Below, piece by piece: positions 34,022 through 42,885 of a DNA stretch of 55,498 nt. The position numbers and the translations under genes are program-made. The stretch's first letter is position 1. Every line of letters begins with the position of its first letter. Source of the stretch: Verrucomicrobiia bacterium (lineage in GTDB: Bacteria; Verrucomicrobiota; Verrucomicrobiia; Limisphaerales; Fontisphaeraceae); contig JAOAIT010000024.1 in the NCBI GenBank assembly GCA_026414565.1, positions 1 to 55,498 on the forward strand. The letters are read 5' to 3'. Below the pieces are notes generated by a model. The model was not told the DNA's origin. It saw nothing but the letters and a program-made list of their open reading frames with translations, and did not search any database.

Positions 34022-35377
34022 ATGAGCTTCATGATCAATCGCCGCCACTTCCTCAAAACCGCTTCCGCCTCGCTGGCCCTCTCGGTGGTCGGCGCCCGGG
34101 CCGCGGACCTCATCCAGCAAAAAACCTGGCGCGTCGGCCTGATCGGCACCGGCTGGTATGGCAAGAGCGATCTCTTCCGCCTCATTCAGGTGGCGCCGGT
34201 GGAGGTGATCTCCCTTTGCGATGTGGACCGCAACCTCCTCAAGGAGGCCGGCGAGCTGGTCAGCCAGCGCCAGAAGTCCAAAAAAGTGCCGCGCCTCTAC
34301 ACCGATTACCGCCAGATGCTCGCCGAGCGGGATCTGGACCTCGTCCTCATCGGCACGCCCGACCACTGGCACGCCCTGCAAACCATTGCCGCCCTCGAAG
34401 CCGGCGCCCATGTCTATGTGCAGAAACCCATCAGCGTGGACGTCCTCGAGGGCGAGGCCATGCTGGCCGCCGCCCGCAAACACCGCCGCGTGGTGCAGGT
34501 GGGCACCCAGCGCAAAAGCACCCCCCACCTCGTCGAGGCCAAGAAAAACATCGTGGACGCCGGCCTGCTGGGCAAGGTCTCCCACATCGAAATCTGCTGC
34601 TATTACCACATGCGGGCCAATGGCAATCCTCCCGTTCAGCCCGTTCCTGATTTCCTGGATTATGAAATGTGGACCGGCCCCGCCCCCTGGCGCCCCTACG
34701 ACGGCCTCCCGCATGTCCGCTGGTGGCGCACCTTCATGGAGTACGGCAACGGCATCGTGGGCGACATGTGCATCCACATGCTCGACACCGTCCGCTGGAT
34801 GCTGGGCCTGGGCTGGCCGCGCCGCATCAGCTCCAGCGGCGGCATCTTTGTGCAGAAAGAAGGCAAGTCCAACATCACCGACACCCAGACGGCCGTCTTT
34901 GAGTACCCCGAGCTGACCATCGTCTGGCAGCACCGCACCTGGGGCGACCCGCCCGACCCGGATTATCCCTGGGCCATGTTCCTCTACGGCGATCGCGGCA
35001 CCCTCAAGGCCAGCGTCACCCGCTACGATTTCATCCCCCGCGACAAAAACAGCAAACCCATCCGCAAGGACTGCCTCTACGAACGCGAGCAATTCCCGGA
35101 AGACGTCACCGAAAAGGGCATCGAGCTGCACGCCGCCCCCGCCACCCGCCGCCACATGCTCGACTGGCTGGCCGCCATCACCGAGGGCCGCCGCCCCGTG
35201 GCGGACATCGAGGAAGGCCACATCTCCACCGCCAGTTGCATCCTGGCCAACATCGCCATGCAACTGGGCCGGCCCGTCACCTACGACCCCGTCAAACGGG
35301 TGGTCGTAGGCGATGCCGCCGCCACCAAATTATTGCGCCGCGCCTACCGCAAACCGTGGAAACATCCGGAAGTCTAG
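34022..35377 (+). CDS. Tat-exported Gfo/Idh/MocA-family oxidoreductase
   Basis: This NAD(P)-dependent sugar or polyol oxidoreductase family member has 451 residues. A twin-arginine signal (NRRHFLKTASASLALSVVGA) precedes the Rossmann fold with VGLIGTGWYGKSD. The usual EKP motif reads QKP (HVYVQKPISVD), a variant seen in exported planctomycete and verrucomicrobial relatives. The C-terminal catalytic domain has GIVGDMCIHMLDTVRWMLG, which holds the conserved His-Asp pair. Either ATG, at 34022 or 34031, would give the Tat motif. It is tail to tail with the ThuA gene (30 bases apart), with a hairpin between them. The substrate is unknown. Confidence 0.88.
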   Translation: MSFMINRRHFLKTASASLALSVVGARAADLIQQKTWRVGLIGTGWYGKSDLFRLIQVAPVEVISLCDVDRNLLKEAGELVSQRQKSKKVPRLYTDYRQMLAERDLDLVLIGTPDHWHALQTIAALEAGAHVYVQKPISVDVLEGEAMLAAARKHRRVVQVGTQRKSTPHLVEAKKNIVDAGLLGKVSHIEICCYYHMRANGNPPVQPVPDFLDYEMWTGPAPWRPYDGLPHVRWWRTFMEYGNGIVGDMCIHMLDTVRWMLGLGWPRRISSSGGIFVQKEGKSNITDTQTAVFEYPELTIVWQHRTWGDPPDPDYPWAMFLYGDRGTLKASVTRYDFIPRDKNSKPIRKDCLYEREQFPEDVTEKGIELHAAPATRRHMLDWLAAITEGRRPVADIEEGHISTASCILANIAMQLGRPVTYDPVKRVVVGDAAATKLLRRAYRKPWKHPEV

Positions 35378-35382
35378 CCGGC

Positions 35383-35406
35383 CGGCCGCCCGCGGCGGGA
35401 CGGCCG
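35383..35406. terminator. Hairpin between convergent genes
   Basis: CGGCCGCCCG-CGG-CGGG(A)CGGCCG forms a ten-pair stem with one bulged A and a three-base loop, placed exactly between the stops of the Gfo/Idh/MocA gene (35377) and the ThuA gene (35408). It has no T tract, so it may act bidirectionally and weakly. Confidence 0.45.
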
Positions 35407-35407
35407 C

Positions 35408-36427
35408 CTACTTAATCTCCGCCAGCATCTCCGGCTTGATGCCCTTGACATGCTTGCCGAAGCCGAAGTACGTCGGCTTCCACTCGCCCACAATTTCCAC
35501 GCGGCTGCGCGCCGGGATTTGCGCCTCCATGCCCAGGCACCAGTAGGCCCCGTTGACCAGCAGCCGCCGGAAGGCCTCATTCTGCATGTCCACCGCGCTG
35601 CCCATCGTGGAAGTGAACACCCGCCCGCCCTTGTAGGTCTTGGTCCACGCAATCGGCATCATCGGATTATTCTTCTCCCCTTCCACCGGCGGATCCTCCG
35701 GCTTCATCCCCTTGACCACCTGCCCCAGCACCAGCGGCCGGCTGTCCCCCGGCAGCGGCAGGCGCACCCGGTACACATCGGTCGGCCCGAAAATCTCCCC
35801 GTCCTTGATTCCCCGCAGGATCGGATGATTCGCCTCGCCCGGCGCGATCATCCCGCGCGTCGCCTCGGTGCCGTGATTGCCGTGATGCGCAATCCACTTC
35901 TCCCCCAGCACCTGCCGCCCGAAGCCCCCCTCATAATCCGCGCCCCCGTAGCCGTCGCTGTATTTGAAATACGGGCTGTTTTTGTTGCTCAACTTGAACG
36001 CATGCGTCGCCGTGCGTATCCCCAGCACCGGCTTCCCCGCCTCCACATAATCCACAATGGGCTTCATCTGCTCGTCCGGCAGATTGCGCCAGCGCGTGAA
36101 AATGATCATCAAGTCCGCCGTCTTCAGCGCCTCCAGCCCGGGTATATTACTGTTCACATTGGGATTGATCTCGCCGGTCGCCGGGTCAATCGCATACAAC
36201 ACCGTGCACTTGAACCCATGATGCCGCGCCAGAATCCGTCCCAGTTGCGTCAACGCCTCCTCCGACCGATACTCCTCGTCGCCCGAAACCAGCACGATGT
36301 GTTTGCCCTTGCCGGGGCCGGGAAAACCGTCATACACCACCCACGGCGCCGCCGGCGCCGCAAACACCATCCCCCCCCCACAGATCAGTCCCGCCAGCAA
36401 GGCCCAGGAGAATATGGATTGCTTCAT
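35408..36427 (-). CDS. Secreted ThuA-domain protein
   Basis: The 339-residue protein has a signal peptide (MKQSIFSWALLAGLICGGGM, cut after VFA) and a ThuA (class I glutamine-amidotransferase-like) domain: HIVLVSGDEEYRSEEALTQL, LMIIFTRWRNLPDEQMKPIV, ATHAFKLS, NHGTEATRGM and GGRVFTSTMGSAVDMQNEAF. ThuA proteins are linked to trehalose and other sugar use, but the exported verrucomicrobial/planctomycetal ones have no settled reaction. I start at the ATG at 36427, which directly gives a signal peptide. Its partner on the other strand, the Gfo/Idh/MocA gene, often goes with ThuA genes in the same lineages, so a shared carbohydrate pathway is plausible. Confidence 0.87.
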   Translation of the reverse strand: MKQSIFSWALLAGLICGGGMVFAAPAAPWVVYDGFPGPGKGKHIVLVSGDEEYRSEEALTQLGRILARHHGFKCTVLYAIDPATGEINPNVNSNIPGLEALKTADLMIIFTRWRNLPDEQMKPIVDYVEAGKPVLGIRTATHAFKLSNKNSPYFKYSDGYGGADYEGGFGRQVLGEKWIAHHGNHGTEATRGMIAPGEANHPILRGIKDGEIFGPTDVYRVRLPLPGDSRPLVLGQVVKGMKPEDPPVEGEKNNPMMPIAWTKTYKGGRVFTSTMGSAVDMQNEAFRRLLVNGAYWCLGMEAQIPARSRVEIVGEWKPTYFGFGKHVKGIKPEMLAEIK

Positions 36428-36570
36428 AGTATTGGCTTTGTGCATCTGCGTTCTGCCGCATTGGACGCCAAAAAGCAATCCGATATTCCAACCCCCGCGC
36501 CAGCCGCGCCCTCCCACACCGCACTGGCACTCCGCCGCCGCTTATGGTATGACCTGCGGGCGTCACGACC

Positions 36571-38268
36571 ATGACCAAAATCCTGTTGCTTGCCGCCGCC
36601 CTCGCCGCCCTGGCCCTTTGGCAACCCCGCTGGTTTTCCCGCGCCCTGCGCGGCCTTGAGCTGCTTACCGGCGCGCTCGGCCGCCGGCCCCGCCTCACCA
36701 TCGCCCTGGTGGGGCTGCTCACTTTTGCACTGCACGGCGGCCTCACGCTCGTGGTGGGCCGCTCGGCGCCCCACATCCACGATGAGTTTGCCAATCTCCT
36801 GGCCGCCGACACCTTCGCCCGCGGGCGCCTGGCCAACCCGGCCCATCCCCTGGCCGAATTTTTCGAGGAAATCCACGTCCTCTGCGAGCCGCCCCACTCG
36901 CCCACGCCCGTGCGCATGTCCAAATACCCCCCGGCCCAAGGCCTCATGCTGGCCCTGGGCCAGGTGACCGTGGGCCAGCCCATCGTGGGCATGTGGCTGA
37001 GCGTGGCCCTGGCCTGCGCCGCCCTGTGTTGGGCCTTTTTTGCCTGGCTGCCGCCGCGCTGGGCCGTGCTGGGCGGCCTGCTGGTGGCCCTGCATCCGGT
37101 GTTGCTCAAGTGGGGCCAGGTTTATTGGGGCGGCGCGGAGGCCCTCCTGGGCGGCGCGCTGGTGGCCGGCGCCTTTCGCCGCTGGGTCAACGGCCCCCGG
37201 CCCGCCCATGGATTCTGGCTGGCCACCGGCGGCGCCTGCATGGCCTTGAGCCGCCCCTTTGAGGGGCTGCTGGTGGCCCTCATCGCCCTCACCGGCCTGG
37301 CCGTGTGGACGTGGCGCCAGCGGGCCACCCTGGACATTAAAACACTGCAACGCGCCCTGCTGCCCGCCGCCATCGTCGCCGGCCTCTACCTCGGCTGGCA
37401 GGGTTATTACAACGCGCGCCTCACCGGCCAATATCTCAAGTTTCCCTACATGGTCTATGAGGAACGTTACGCCGTGGCCCCGTTTTTGGTGTGGATGAAA
37501 CCGCGCCCGGAACCAGCCTACCATCACGCCCTCATCCGCGAGCACTTTGTCGGCTATGCCTGCGAGGAATATTACGCCCAGCAAACGCTGACGGGATTCC
37601 TCCGCCAGTCCGGGGTGAAACTCAAGCGCCTGGCGCGGGATTATCTGGGGCGCTTCTACGTCCTGGCCCTGCCCCTGCTGGCGCTGCCGTGGGTCTGGCG
37701 CCGCGGCGGCTGGCCCCGCTTTGCCCTCGGGGCGGTGCTGGCTTTCGGGCTGCTCACTCTGCAGGAAACCTGGATGTGGGACCGCTACGCCGCCCCCATC
37801 GGCGGTTTCCTGTTTGTCGTCCTGCTCCACGGCCTGCGCCAATGGGCGGGCTGGCGCCCCGGCGGCCGGCCCCTGGGGCGCGCCGTGGTGGTGTTGATCC
37901 TGCTCGGTTTTCTGGGCCAGACCGCCTTGTGGCTGAAAACCCGCCGCTGGGAAAACCAGCGCCGCGACTGGGACTACCAGCGCCAGGAAATGATCGCCCG
38001 CCTCACCCGCCAGGGCGGTCAGCACCTCATCCTTGTCCGCTACGGCCCCAAACAATCCGTGCATGATGACTGGGTCCACAACGGCGCCGACCTCGACGGC
38101 GCCCCCGTCCTCTGGGCGCGCGACATGGGCCCGGAGAAAAACCGGCGGCTGCTCCAATACTTTGCCGGCCGCACCGTCTGGCTGCTCGAATCCGAGCTGC
38201 CCGTGGCCCAGGTGCGGGATCAAATGAAATCCCCGCCCCAGCACGAATTGCGCCCGTATCGGGAATGA
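36571..38268 (+). CDS. Polytopic membrane glycosyltransferase-like protein (GT39/ArnT type)
   Basis: This is a 565-residue integral membrane protein with around ten to twelve TM helices. The first long luminal loop after the second helix has HIHDEFANLLAADTFARGRL, the Asp-Glu pair that GT39/ArnT enzymes use with polyprenyl-phosphate sugars, then SKYPPAQGLMLALGQ, also typical (KYPPG). A C-terminal soluble part of about 120 residues follows the last helix (GGQHLILVRYGPKQSVHDDW). It probably transfers a sugar to lipid or protein at the periplasmic face. The gene is divergent from the ThuA gene and is followed by an MsbA-type exporter after 154 bases. Confidence 0.78.
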   Translation: MTKILLLAAALAALALWQPRWFSRALRGLELLTGALGRRPRLTIALVGLLTFALHGGLTLVVGRSAPHIHDEFANLLAADTFARGRLANPAHPLAEFFEEIHVLCEPPHSPTPVRMSKYPPAQGLMLALGQVTVGQPIVGMWLSVALACAALCWAFFAWLPPRWAVLGGLLVALHPVLLKWGQVYWGGAEALLGGALVAGAFRRWVNGPRPAHGFWLATGGACMALSRPFEGLLVALIALTGLAVWTWRQRATLDIKTLQRALLPAAIVAGLYLGWQGYYNARLTGQYLKFPYMVYEERYAVAPFLVWMKPRPEPAYHHALIREHFVGYACEEYYAQQTLTGFLRQSGVKLKRLARDYLGRFYVLALPLLALPWVWRRGGWPRFALGAVLAFGLLTLQETWMWDRYAAPIGGFLFVVLLHGLRQWAGWRPGGRPLGRAVVVLILLGFLGQTALWLKTRRWENQRRDWDYQRQEMIARLTRQGGQHLILVRYGPKQSVHDDWVHNGADLDGAPVLWARDMGPEKNRRLLQYFAGRTVWLLESELPVAQVRDQMKSPPQHELRPYRE

Positions 38269-38422
38269 CTCCCGGCCGCCAACCGCCCCGGCATCAAGCC
38301 CGCCCTCCGGGGCGGCGCCCGCCCCCTGGGACGGGAGGCCGTGACGGCGGCCGCCGCTTCTGGCTCGACGCCAGACCGCCCCAACCGTTATGTTGGTCCC
38401 CGCGGACTCGCGGTTCATCATC

Positions 38423-40276
38423 ATGAGCCATATCTGGACGGTGCTTAAATTTGGCTGGCCGTACTTGCGCAAGTACTGGCCGCGCCTGCTCATGGGCATC
38501 CTGCTGGCGGTGAGTTTCGGCCTCACCAACGCCAGTTTCGTCTGGGTCTCGCGCACGCTCTTCGAGCGCATGGACCCCGCCTACGCCGCCCGCCGCGCCG
38601 AGGAAAAAGCCCGGCCCCCCGCCGCCCCCCAACTCGTTCAGCCCGGCTGGCTGCCGCAAGCCTCGGAAAAAGTGCAGGCCGCCCTCGACCCCTGGCTGCC
38701 CAAGGCCGGACGGCGACCCGACTGGCGGCAGATGCTCGGCGGCCTGTTGATCCTCCCCCTCATGGTGGCGGTGAGCCGCTATCTCGGTTATCTGGCCACC
38801 TATTGCAACAACTGGGTGGGCGAGCGCTTCATCGCCGATGTCCGCGTCAGTTTGCTGGAAAAGCTCTATGCCCTGTCGCTCGATTTCTTCAACCGCTCCA
38901 CCCTGGGCGATTTGCTGACCCGCATCAACAGCGACACCGCGGCCCTGCAGCGCTGCATGACCAACGGTTTCAATGACCTCATCAAGGAACCGTTCACCAT
39001 CGCCGTGGTCTTCCTGGCCCTGCTCATGGTCAACGCGCCGCTCACCCTGCTGGCCATCGTGTTTCTCCCCCTGTGCGTGGTGCCGCTCATCATCCTCGGC
39101 CGCAAAGTCCGCCACGCCATGCAACGCCTGGTCCAGGCCACCGTCTCCCAGGCCAACCTGCTCGTCGAGGCCCTGAGCGCCATCCGCGTGGTCAAGGCCT
39201 TCGGCCTCGAGGCCGAGCAGAGCCGGCGCTACCGCGAGTACATCCGCCAGTCCGTCCACCACAGCATGAAAAACGTCCAGGCCAAGGAGCTGGTCAACCC
39301 CCTCATGGAGGTCATCGGCATGCTGGGCCTGGGCCTGCTGATTGTGGTGGTCTTTTACCGCCAGGTCTCCGTGCCGGACTTGGTGGGCTTTTTCACCGGC
39401 GTGGCCGTCATGTTCACCCCCATCAAACGCCTGGCCAATGTGCCCATGTTTTTTACCCAGGCCAGCGTGGGCGTCCAACGGCTCATGCAAATCTTTGCCG
39501 AGCAGCCCACCGTCAAGGAACCCGCCCACCCCCGGCCCGCCCCCGCCTTCGCCCGCGCCATCACTTTTGAACACGTCACCTTCGCCTACCACGATCAACC
39601 GGTGTTGCAGGACATTCAACTCACCATTCCCAAGGGCCTGCGCCTGGGCATCGCCGGCGAAAGCGGCAGCGGCAAAAGCACGCTCGTCAATCTGATCTTC
39701 CGCTTCTACGACCCCCAACAGGGCGCCATCCGCCTCGACGGCGTGGATTTGCGCGACCTGAACAGCGCCGACCTCCGCCGCCAGATGGCGCTCGTCAGCC
39801 AGGAGGTCGTCCTGTTTGACGGCACCATCGCCGAAAACATCGCCTGCGGCAAACCGGGCGCCACCCGCGCCGAGATCGAACAGGCCGCCCGCATGGCCTA
39901 TGCCCATGATTTCATCATGGCCAAACCCCAGGGCTACGATACGCCCGTGGGTGAGCGCGGCGTCGAGCTGAGCGCCGGCCAGCGCCAGCGCATTTGCATC
40001 GCCCGCGCCTTCATCCGCAACGCCCCCATCCTCGTCCTCGACGAAGCCACCGCCGCCCTCGACGCCCAGTCCGAGGCCGAGGTGCAGGCCGCCATTGAAC
40101 GACTGGAGGAGAACCGCACCGTCATCTGCGTGGCCCACCGCCTTTCCACTCTTCAGGCCATGGATCAGATCATCGTCCTGGAAAAAGGGCGCATCATTGA
40201 GCAGGGCACTTTTACCGAACTGTTGGCGCAGGACGGCGTCTTCGCCCGCATGGCCCGCCGCCAGGGACTGGGTTGA
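38423..40276 (+). CDS. MsbA-type ABC exporter (TM domain fused to ATPase)
   Basis: This 617-residue half-transporter of the ABC-B family flips lipids or exports lipophilic substrates. The N-terminal membrane domain (six helices, about 20-340) includes FNRSTLGDLLTRINSDTAAL, the usual coupling region, and the C-terminal ATPase has Walker A GESGSGKST, Q-loop LVSQEVVLFDGTIAENI, signature ELSAGQRQRI, Walker B ILVLDEATAALD and the H-loop CVAHRLST. The ATG at 38423 gives the natural N-terminus MSHIWTVLKFG; an in-frame ATG 11 codons upstream is less likely. The N-terminal domain has a Pro/Ala-rich insertion of about 45 residues (around 60-100). MsbA (lipid A) is the best guess. Confidence 0.88.
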   Translation: MSHIWTVLKFGWPYLRKYWPRLLMGILLAVSFGLTNASFVWVSRTLFERMDPAYAARRAEEKARPPAAPQLVQPGWLPQASEKVQAALDPWLPKAGRRPDWRQMLGGLLILPLMVAVSRYLGYLATYCNNWVGERFIADVRVSLLEKLYALSLDFFNRSTLGDLLTRINSDTAALQRCMTNGFNDLIKEPFTIAVVFLALLMVNAPLTLLAIVFLPLCVVPLIILGRKVRHAMQRLVQATVSQANLLVEALSAIRVVKAFGLEAEQSRRYREYIRQSVHHSMKNVQAKELVNPLMEVIGMLGLGLLIVVVFYRQVSVPDLVGFFTGVAVMFTPIKRLANVPMFFTQASVGVQRLMQIFAEQPTVKEPAHPRPAPAFARAITFEHVTFAYHDQPVLQDIQLTIPKGLRLGIAGESGSGKSTLVNLIFRFYDPQQGAIRLDGVDLRDLNSADLRRQMALVSQEVVLFDGTIAENIACGKPGATRAEIEQAARMAYAHDFIMAKPQGYDTPVGERGVELSAGQRQRICIARAFIRNAPILVLDEATAALDAQSEAEVQAAIERLEENRTVICVAHRLSTLQAMDQIIVLEKGRIIEQGTFTELLAQDGVFARMARRQGLG

Positions 40277-40314
40277 TGGCCAGGCCGCGCCGCGGCACCC
40301 GCCGGCGATTTCGC

Positions 40315-42789
40315 TTACTTGAACTGCAGGAACGTCACGGAATGCGGCGCAAAAACCCACCGCGGCGGACCGCCGGCGGCGCCGTGCCGCCACCGCCGGC
40401 TCTGCGGCGCCACGCGCTCCGGTGCGGCGGCGGTGTTGCGGGCATCCAGCGGCCCGGCCAGCTCTTCCACCACGGCCTCCGCCCGGGCGGGCACAAACCC
40501 GGCCAGCTCCAGCCGCGCCGGCACGGGCTGATCGCTCAGATTGACCACCTGCACCACCAGCGCGCGGCCGTCCTCACTGCGCGTGGCCGTCACCTCCAGG
40601 GCCTCGCCGGCGCCCTGCACCTCCGCCCGCACCGCCCACGGTTGATAATGGCGCGCAAACAGCCGCGTCACATACCCTGGCGGCTGCAACCACACCTGCG
40701 CGGGATTCAAAAAAAGCAGCCCCTGATCCCATCCATTGTCATTCTGCCCGTCGGGCTGCAGGCAGTTGGCGGAGCAGACCACCGGCACGCGCCCGTCGCG
40801 CTGAAAACGTTGCAGCGCCAGCGCGTTGGCCAGGGCGCGGCGCTGCGCGGGGTTGTTGGCGTTCAATTCAAACACCGCCAGCCGAAACCGCGCGTCCGGC
40901 ACCAGCTTCTCCAGCGCATCGCGGAAACTCAGCGCGCCCTCCAGCGAGCCCGTGGGGCGCGGCCCATCCGTCCACACGTGCACATCGAACCACACCTCGC
41001 GCCCGTGCTGCCGGGCCAGCTCGAGAATCTGCCGCTGCGCGTTCAGATGCGTGATGCGCGAAGCCGCCCCCCGCACGGCCTGGGGATCGGTAATGACCTC
41101 CTCATAGGCAAAGTCTCCCACCACCAGAATGATCTCCGGATCACGCGCCCAGATGGCCTCCGCCAGCGCCTTAAATTTCGCATAATACGCCTCGTCCACG
41201 CGCTCCTCGTTGCCCAGTTGCAAATGCCGCAGCCGGTATGGCGCCCGATGGCCGTCGGCCACCCGCCGCCGCCCCCAGGGCGTCTCCGGCGGGCCGTTGA
41301 CGTACTCAATGAAATCCGCCATGTCCTGCGGCGTTTCCCCCATGTTCACCGCCGGAATGGCCAAAAAACCTGCCGCCTCGCAGAAATTGAGAAAATCAAA
41401 AATGCCCCACCCGTTGGAAGCATAGGGATACCACCATCCCTTGTAGGGCGGACGCTGCTCGCGCGGGCCAATCATTTTTTTCCACCGATACTCCGGCGCA
41501 TTCACCATGCACCCGCCATAACGCATCACCGTCAGCCCCTGGGCCACCAGCGCCTCGGCCACATCCCGCCGTACGGGCAGGCCCTTGAACCGCCCCCAGG
41601 CGCCGGGTTGCAGCAGGGCATAGCCCACCACCACGCTGCCCGGCTGCTTGAGCTTGAGCGCCAACCGCCCCGCCGGGTCCGTGGCGCCGGGCGTCAGCTT
41701 GAAGTTCAGCTTCTGCCAGCCTCCCGCCGCCACCGGCAGCCGCCGCTCCGCATACACCCGCGCCCCGTCGCGGCTCTCCAGCGCCACCCATAATTCGGTG
41801 TCCTCCGCCGCGCGCGCCACCACCAGGCCCTCGTACACCCTGCCGCGCTGGAAATACATGCCCCAGCGGTTCAAGCCCTGATTCTCGATCCCGATCTCCC
41901 CCACGCCGCTGCTGAAGGTGAGGCGCTGACTTTGCGGCCCTGAATACGCATCCCGGGTTTCCAGCCCGAACTCGCCCCGCGCACTGCCGCGGCGCAGGGG
42001 CCGCCACATGCCACTCACGCCCCGCCCCCACAGCTCCGCCTCCGCCTGCGCAAACTCCACCCGCCGCACCGCGCCGCCCGTGGTGAGGACCAGGTTGCGG
42101 AAACGCGCCTCCCGCTGCCACGTGCGCAGCCCCACCAGCCCCGCGCCCAGCGGATGTTGCGTATCCTCATAACGGGTGATCAGGCGCTCATTGACCCGCA
42201 CCTCCAACGCCGTGCCCTCCATCCGCACCGCCAGCTTGTTCCATTGCCCCACCGCCACCTCGCACGGCACCGTGCGAATCGGCTCCCAATTCTGCCGGTG
42301 CCGCCCCAACACCAGCCGCCCGGACGTCTCCAGCGCGATCTCATAGCCCGTGAAACGATCCGCCCCCACTCCCGGCTCGCTGACCTTGACAATGAGTCCC
42401 GCATTGCCCGGGGCGCGCTCAGGGAAAAACACCTCCACACTCACCTCGCCCTCGCTCAGCGCCGGCGCCAGATCGCACAATAATTTCGGCCCGTCCCCGC
42501 CCGGCGCGTGCAGCACCCCCTCCTGCACCGTCCAGCTCCCGCCGTAAGCCGTGAAACCGCGCACCGGCAGCGGCGGCGCCGGCTCGGCAAAGCTCTCGCC
42601 AAACACCATCTGGCTGTCCAGCCCGCCATACACCTCATGATTCACATCCTCCAAACACGCCCCCGTCAGATAAGGGGAAATCCGGTGGGCACGCGCCGCG
42701 GCATCCACCGTAATCACGGCCTCGGGCGCCGCCCACAGTCCGGCCCCGAGCATCAACCAACCACCTATCAGCAACACCCTCATTTTCAT
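40315..42789 (-). CDS. GH51-like alpha-L-arabinofuranosidase with inserted sugar-binding domain
   Basis: The enzyme would release L-arabinofuranose from plant polysaccharides. The 824-residue protein has a signal peptide (about 1-20, ending GLWAAP), the GH51 N-terminal block ISPYLTGACLEDVNHEVYGGL, then a jelly-roll domain of the concanavalin/3-keto-disaccharide-hydrolase type (about 70-240), and the (beta/alpha)8 barrel from about 400. There LQLGNEERVDEAYYAKFK is the acid/base Glu motif and LAVFELNANNPAQ is a candidate nucleophile position. A C-terminal beta domain follows. The ATG at 42789 follows AAGGTG at good spacing; GTG at 42798 is weaker. It lies 96 bases after GH127, in one operon. 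Confidence 0.78.
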   Translation of the reverse strand: MKMRVLLIGGWLMLGAGLWAAPEAVITVDAAARAHRISPYLTGACLEDVNHEVYGGLDSQMVFGESFAEPAPPLPVRGFTAYGGSWTVQEGVLHAPGGDGPKLLCDLAPALSEGEVSVEVFFPERAPGNAGLIVKVSEPGVGADRFTGYEIALETSGRLVLGRHRQNWEPIRTVPCEVAVGQWNKLAVRMEGTALEVRVNERLITRYEDTQHPLGAGLVGLRTWQREARFRNLVLTTGGAVRRVEFAQAEAELWGRGVSGMWRPLRRGSARGEFGLETRDAYSGPQSQRLTFSSGVGEIGIENQGLNRWGMYFQRGRVYEGLVVARAAEDTELWVALESRDGARVYAERRLPVAAGGWQKLNFKLTPGATDPAGRLALKLKQPGSVVVGYALLQPGAWGRFKGLPVRRDVAEALVAQGLTVMRYGGCMVNAPEYRWKKMIGPREQRPPYKGWWYPYASNGWGIFDFLNFCEAAGFLAIPAVNMGETPQDMADFIEYVNGPPETPWGRRRVADGHRAPYRLRHLQLGNEERVDEAYYAKFKALAEAIWARDPEIILVVGDFAYEEVITDPQAVRGAASRITHLNAQRQILELARQHGREVWFDVHVWTDGPRPTGSLEGALSFRDALEKLVPDARFRLAVFELNANNPAQRRALANALALQRFQRDGRVPVVCSANCLQPDGQNDNGWDQGLLFLNPAQVWLQPPGYVTRLFARHYQPWAVRAEVQGAGEALEVTATRSEDGRALVVQVVNLSDQPVPARLELAGFVPARAEAVVEELAGPLDARNTAAAPERVAPQSRRWRHGAAGGPPRWVFAPHSVTFLQFK

Positions 42790-42885
42790 GCTCTTCACCT
42801 TTTCCTGCGCCAGCTCCGCCGGCTCGATTGAATATCGCCCAGTTTCTGATGTTTTCTTAATCCCAGGCGTTGGCCTGCGCGCTTT